Positions 59,987 through 64,000 of a stretch of DNA of 64,000 nucleotides are shown one piece after another (position 1 is the first letter of the stretch; the number at the start of each line of letters is the position of its first letter). The notes under the pieces are model-generated. The model saw nothing but the letters and a program-made list of their open reading frames with translations, did no database searches and was not told where the DNA came from. A program made the translations under genes and the position numbers. Source of the DNA: G963667675 sp965197565 (GTDB taxonomy: Bacteria; Chloroflexota; Dehalococcoidia; Lucifugimonadales; UBA3495); assembly GCA_965197565.1 (NCBI GenBank), contig CBDANK010000003.1, positions 558,001 to 622,000 on the forward strand, written 5' to 3'.

Positions 59987-61216
59987 GTAGCTGACCATCA
60001 TTGAAATGATGGCTGGTGAGATATGATGGGTTAGCAGTCAAAAAAGAAAATCGGGAAGCGGGGATGGATGTGATGATGAAGAAATACCGAGTGGGACTTA
60101 CGGAGGAGGAACAGGAGGAACTGAAGGGATTGGTGTCCAAGGGTTGGGCGGCGGCTTACAAGCAGACTCACGCCCGCATTCTGCTGCTTAGCGATGAGAA
60201 CCAGGTTGATGGCGCAATGAGGGACGAGGATATAGCCTGGGTCCTGAAGGTGGGCAGCGCCACGGTGGAACGGGTGCGCCGCCGGTGCGTGGAGGAGGGC
60301 CTGGAGGCAGCCCTGGGACGCAAACAGCAGCTAAAGCGCCGCAAGAAAAAGCTGGATGGTCAGGGTGAGGCCCACCTGGTAGCCTTGGCCTGCTCTCAAC
60401 CGCCGGAGGGACGGGTCAGTTGGACGCTGCAAATGCTGGCCGATGGATTGGTGGCGCAGGAGATAGTGGATAGCATCAGCACAGAGACGGTGCGCCGGAC
60501 TCTGAAAAAAACGAACTCAAGCCTTGGCTGAAAGAATGCTGGTGCCTCCCGCCCCAAGGGAGCGCGGACTTTGTGTGCGCCATGGAGGACGTGTTGGAGG
60601 TCTATCACCGTCCCTACGGAGAGGGGGAGGTGCTGGTGTGTCTGGACGAGACCAGCAAGCAACTGGTGCAGGAGACCCGCCAACCCCGTCCGTCGCGGCC
60701 GGGGGCAGCCATGGCATACGATTACGAATATCAACGCAACGGAGTGAGCAACCTGTTCATGCTGTTCGCGCCCCTGGAGGGATGGCGGCGGGTGGAGGTC
60801 ACGGACCGGCGCACCAAGGCCGACTGGGCACGGGTGGTCAAGAAACTGGTGGACGAGGACTATGTCGACAAGGAGCGGATAGTCTTGGTGATGGACAACC
60901 TGAACACCCATCATCCGGCATCCCTATACCAGGCTTTCGAGCCGGCGGAGGCACGGCGCATTGCCCAACGGCTGGAGATACATTACACCCCGAAGCACGG
61001 GAGTTGGCTTAATATGGCCGAGATCGAACTGGGGGTGCTGGCGCGGCAGTGCTTGGATCGCCGGATACCCAGCCAGGAAGTCCTGGAACGGGAAACAGGC
61101 GCATGGCAGGACCAACGGAACCGGGACGTAATTCAGGTGGACTGGCGCTTCACAACCGAGGACGCCCGCATCAAGCTCAAGTCCCTATACCCATCAATAC
61201 AACAGTGAGGCTCTAC
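59987..61216 (+). mobile_element. IS630-family insertion sequence, copy C, in hsdR
   Basis: 1230 bp flanked by TA (59985-59986, 61217-61218). It begins GTAGCTGACCATC and ends GAGGCTCTAC, the reverse of copies A and B. Confidence 0.96.
60016..61208 (+). CDS. IS630-family transposase, -1 frameshift (copy C)
   Basis: First frame 60016-60531, second to 61208, slippery run at 60505-60511 (CTGAAAAAAACG). The protein is the same as copy B in both frames. Translation of the second frame directly before its ATG gives ELKPWLKECWCLPPQGSADF, showing that the natural product is a fusion and the internal ATG is not the true start. Confidence 0.92.
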
Positions 61217-62825
61217 TAGTCCGGTAGGAGGGCAGGAAGTTGGCCGAGCCCATCAGGTTGTTGTTGGCAAAATTAAGAGTGTACCGCTGGGCGTCGGGTA
61301 CTTGTGAAGTTACCTGCACGGCGAAGTCGGACCGGTACTTGCCGGGAAACATGACGTCGGCCATTTCGTTTAGCGTCTGCGTCAGCCTAGCCGCGTGGTT
61401 CTGGCTTACGGAGAAGATGATGGACTTGCCGATCTCTTCGCTGACCGGGTCCCGCAGCGCGTTCTCCAGGAAGGTTTTGCAGAAGACCTGGTTGGTTGCG
61501 TCTGAGAAGAAACGTTTCTCAAACTCGCTCTGTTTGAAAGTCTCTTCCTGCTCTTCCCCCGTGTCATCGGTGACCGAGACGACGAAACCCTCGTCAGCCA
61601 GAAGTTGGGTGGTTACTTCGGTGCGGGCGTCCACCACGGTGGGATTGATCAAGTGGCCGTCCTTCACGCCGTCGAGCAATGAGTACCGGAAGGTGGGCTG
61701 CCCGCTCTCGCAGCCGAAGGTGCGGTAGGTGTCGCGGAGCAGCCTCCGCTCAGCCTCACGAGGGTCGCGCAAGTTGGGGTTGGGCTTGCCCGTCCCTCGG
61801 AGATAGTCTCGGGGCGTGGCGGTAAGACCGAGCTTGTAGCCAACGAAGTAGTCGAACACGGCGCGGGCGTTGCCGCTGATGGAGCGGTGCGCCTCGTCGG
61901 AGATGACGAGGTCGAAATCGGTTGGCGAAAAGAGCGTCTGGTACTTGTTGTTGAACAGCAGCGACTGGACGGTGGTGACTACAATCTCCGCCGAGCGCCA
62001 GTCGTTGCGGTTCTCCTTGAAGATGACTGTGGTGTAGTCGGCGGAGAGCAGGCCGGTGAAGACTTTCCTAGCTTGCTTCTCAAGCTCGAGGCGGTCCACA
62101 AGGAACAGCACGCGATAAGCGTTGACGGAACGGAGAAACAGCTTGATGACGGCCGCGGCGGTGAGGGTCTTGCCGGTGCCTGTGGCCATCTCGAACAAAA
62201 AGCGGTCGTTGCCGTCTTTGACCGCCTCCTGCAATGCGTGAACAGCCCTGAGTTGGTAGTCGCGCAGGAAGCGCAGATTGTTGGACTTTATGAAGCCGGG
62301 CCTTTCGGCCTGGTTCTTCCACGCTGCCTCGGAGGCATAGTTGGGCCGCTGGCTGAGAACGATATAATCCGCTTGGACTTGCTCGTCTATCAAGCGCTTT
62401 GAGTCGGGTTCGACCCTGTTGTAGCTGGTGACCGACTCCGGCGTAGGGAATAAGGTGATGATGTAAGGATTGCCCCGCTCTAGGTCCCAGAAGTAGTGCA
62501 AGTTGCCGTTGGATAGGATTACAAAGCGGCAATTCTGGGAGCGGGCGTAACGACGAGCCTGCTCCTTTCCCACCAACGGTTGCTTCTCTTCCGACTTGGC
62601 CTCCAACACCAAGAGCGGGAATCCCCTGGAGTCCAGCAAGAGAAAGTCTATGAAGCCTTTCGTCGTTTTCTCGAAGTCGTCTCCAAGCCCGTCGAGGTCG
62701 GATTGTTTGATTTCAACGCTTGGCTCAAGCCGGACATTGGCGGGCTTGTTCCCTTCCGGGAAGAAGCGCCAACTCGCCCGCTCCAGCAGCCTGTTAATCT
62801 TTAGCCGTGCCGTAGCTTCGTTCAT

Positions 62826-63274
62826 GTTCTATCTTGCCCAAGGACGTCGATGACTAATCGCCCAACTCGACAAATGCCGAAATAGGATCGCCGAAGCCGT
62901 TCTACGAATGCCGTCTAAGACCGACTAGCGGTACCGGCAACACCGAGACGTTAATCCTAGCCATAGGACTTCATCTGGACACAAGTATATAATTTCCTTT
63001 CAATGCGGGCATCCCCCGATCCGGCGGCTGGCCCTCGAGTAGGTGCAACCACCACTACCACAAGATAGCCGCCTACTGAAAAGTTCTGAATATACTCCCC
63101 TTAGACCCACCAAACCACGCAAAATCAAGGACCTTCCACACCGAGGTCCAGCAGGTCTATACCCACGGCTCAACCTGGATTTGCTCTGGTGACGCGCCGA
63201 GGCTTCGGGTACCTGGCTACGGCCAGGGTAGTAAGTATAGGCGAAGAGAACGCGCCTCAACAGCGGCTCCAGTT
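62826..63274. other. Intergenic region between hsdR and the aquaporin gene
   Basis: 449 bases. It must contain the hsdR promoter, but no convincing hexamer pair was seen. The minus strand from about 63260 to 63010 is GC-rich with several complementary stretches (GGCCGTAGCC, GACCTGCTGGACCTCGG). It did not match tmRNA, RNase P, SRP or a riboswitch that I could recognise. Confidence 0.45.
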
Positions 63275-63961
63275 CTACTGTGGCAGCGGAGGCTGTGAGT
63301 TGTTGCTCGATCGTTCATCCCCTTTGCCCAGCCATTGGTAAAGTAGGGAGGCCGCTCCGGCTCCTATCAGCGGCGCTGCCCAGTATATCCAGTGGCTGTC
63401 CCAAACCCATCCCACCAGGGCGGGTGAGAAGGACCGGGCCGGGTTCATGGATGCCCCCGAGATGGGACCGGCGAAGGTGGTCTCCAACCATATGATGGCT
63501 CCAATTGCAATGGGAGCGCCTTGGCGAATTGCCCTACTATCTGTGGCTACTGCCATGACCACCGTCATTAGAAGAAAGGTCAGCACTATCTCAAGGCCGA
63601 AAGACTGCCACGCGCTCCCACCTGGTAAGGTTGCCCCCATATCGCCCACGTTCCCCAGGAGACCGCGAAGCGTCAGGCTGGCGGTCGCTCCGCCCAGCAA
63701 CTGAGACCCCCAGTATAGGGGCGCTTCCGACAACGGGAAGCGCCGGGCAAGAGCCATTCCGGCGGTCACGGCTGGGTTTATATGGGCGCCCGAAATGTGG
63801 CCGATTGTGTACACCATCACGGCCACGACAAGTCCGGAGCTCAGCTCAATGCCGACCTGAGTGACCTTCCCCCCGGACTCAACGTCAACCATCATAGCCC
63901 CGGCCCCGGCGAAGACCAGAGCGAAGGTCCCTAAGAATTCGGCGGCGCACCGTTTTGGCAT
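63275..63961 (-). CDS. Aquaporin / MIP-family channel
   Basis: 228 residues, six predicted membrane helices and two half-helices with the NPA boxes SGAHINPAVT and SGASMNPARSFSPA. These line the pore of water and glycerol channels; the sequence around the second box resembles AqpZ-type water channels more than GlpF. The N-terminus (KRCAAEFLGTFALVFAGAGA) is typical. It is read away from the left-hand genes and starts 39 bases before the window end. Confidence 0.95.
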   Translation of the reverse strand: MPKRCAAEFLGTFALVFAGAGAMMVDVESGGKVTQVGIELSSGLVVAVMVYTIGHISGAHINPAVTAGMALARRFPLSEAPLYWGSQLLGGATASLTLRGLLGNVGDMGATLPGGSAWQSFGLEIVLTFLLMTVVMAVATDSRAIRQGAPIAIGAIIWLETTFAGPISGASMNPARSFSPALVGWVWDSHWIYWAAPLIGAGAASLLYQWLGKGDERSSNNSQPPLPQ

Positions 63962-64000
63962 GGAGGAGGTTAGGTTTCTTGGGGCCGGTACTTCGGAAAC

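Larger units (their letters stand above)
59059..62825 (-). pseudogene. Type I restriction endonuclease subunit (hsdR) broken by IS630 copy C
   Basis: The N-terminal part (62825 to 61217) has the nuclease motif with LLVLEAKSEEK, the motor Walker A MATGTGKT and motif II VISDEAHRSI. The C-terminal part (59984 to 59059) has motif VI QMKGRGTRRHDF and the helical MTase-contacting domain. Removing the IS and one TA restores LPSYRTSKARVCVTVGMMTT in frame, for an 844-residue protein. HsdR translocates and cuts DNA together with HsdM and HsdS. It is the first gene of the operon; 123 bases including the hairpin repeat separate it from hsdMS. In its present form it should be inactive. Confidence 0.92.

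Noticed and set aside
63000..63260. 86-residue minus-strand frame before the aquaporin
   Set aside because: Cys/Arg/Ser-rich with no domain; more likely non-coding or part of an unidentified structured RNA.

Overview
The window looks like a GC-rich chromosomal segment (roughly 60% G+C by eye) of a free-living bacterium, most plausibly a Chloroflexota lineage near Dehalococcoidia/SAR202. That placement is inferred from gene content, the very frequent TTG starts with good Shine-Dalgarno sites, and the protein flavour. No rRNA gene is present to confirm it. Good sigma70-type promoters with 17-bp spacers lie before glyA, rpsF, the methylamine operon and the tRNA-tuf operon.

Layout. 1-13 kb is housekeeping: a partial CocE-type hydrolase, a methyltransferase, glyA, rpsF-ssb-rpsR, a parvulin-like foldase, hom-thrC, folE, an acetyltransferase, a GT4 glycosyltransferase, a DUF502 membrane protein and a tandem-GNAT protein. 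13-24 kb is a divergent methylated-amine cluster. On the minus strand are trimethylamine monooxygenase (tmm) and TMAO demethylase (tdm). On the plus strand are a DAO-family oxidoreductase, a GmaS-like ligase, the three N-methylglutamate-synthase-like subunits and a small unknown protein. Together they can plausibly take trimethylamine to TMAO and dimethylamine, and handle monomethylamine through gamma-glutamylmethylamide and N-methylglutamate. The dimethylamine step is not in the window. 24-27 kb holds a PIG-L deacetylase, an EthD protein, an S41 peptidase homologue lacking its nucleophile, and a zinc ribbon. 27-32.5 kb is the classic translation operon tRNA-Thr, tRNA-Tyr, tRNA-Thr, tuf, rpmG, secE, nusG, rplK, rplA, rplJ, rplL on the minus strand.

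32.6-36.2 kb is an accessory patch. A MITE and two different IS630-family elements abut one another and share TA target dinucleotides, followed by a DUF2283 gene pair. 36.5-46 kb is metabolic: apt, a metallo-hydrolase, a carboxymuconolactone-decarboxylase-like protein, a two-gene unit ending in a UGSC selenoprotein (in-frame TGA at 40356), and a NuoE/NuoF/FdhA-like NAD-linked molybdopterin oxidoreductase.

46-63 kb is a decayed defence island: a helicase with its core missing, four tandem HEPN/PaREP1-like paralogues, a fused acyl-CoA ligase-ACP-acyltransferase, and a type I restriction-modification operon (hsdR, fused hsdMS, SEC-C gene). All three genes of that operon are broken by TA-targeting insertions, and deleting each insertion plus one TA restores every reading frame exactly. 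An aquaporin closes the window.
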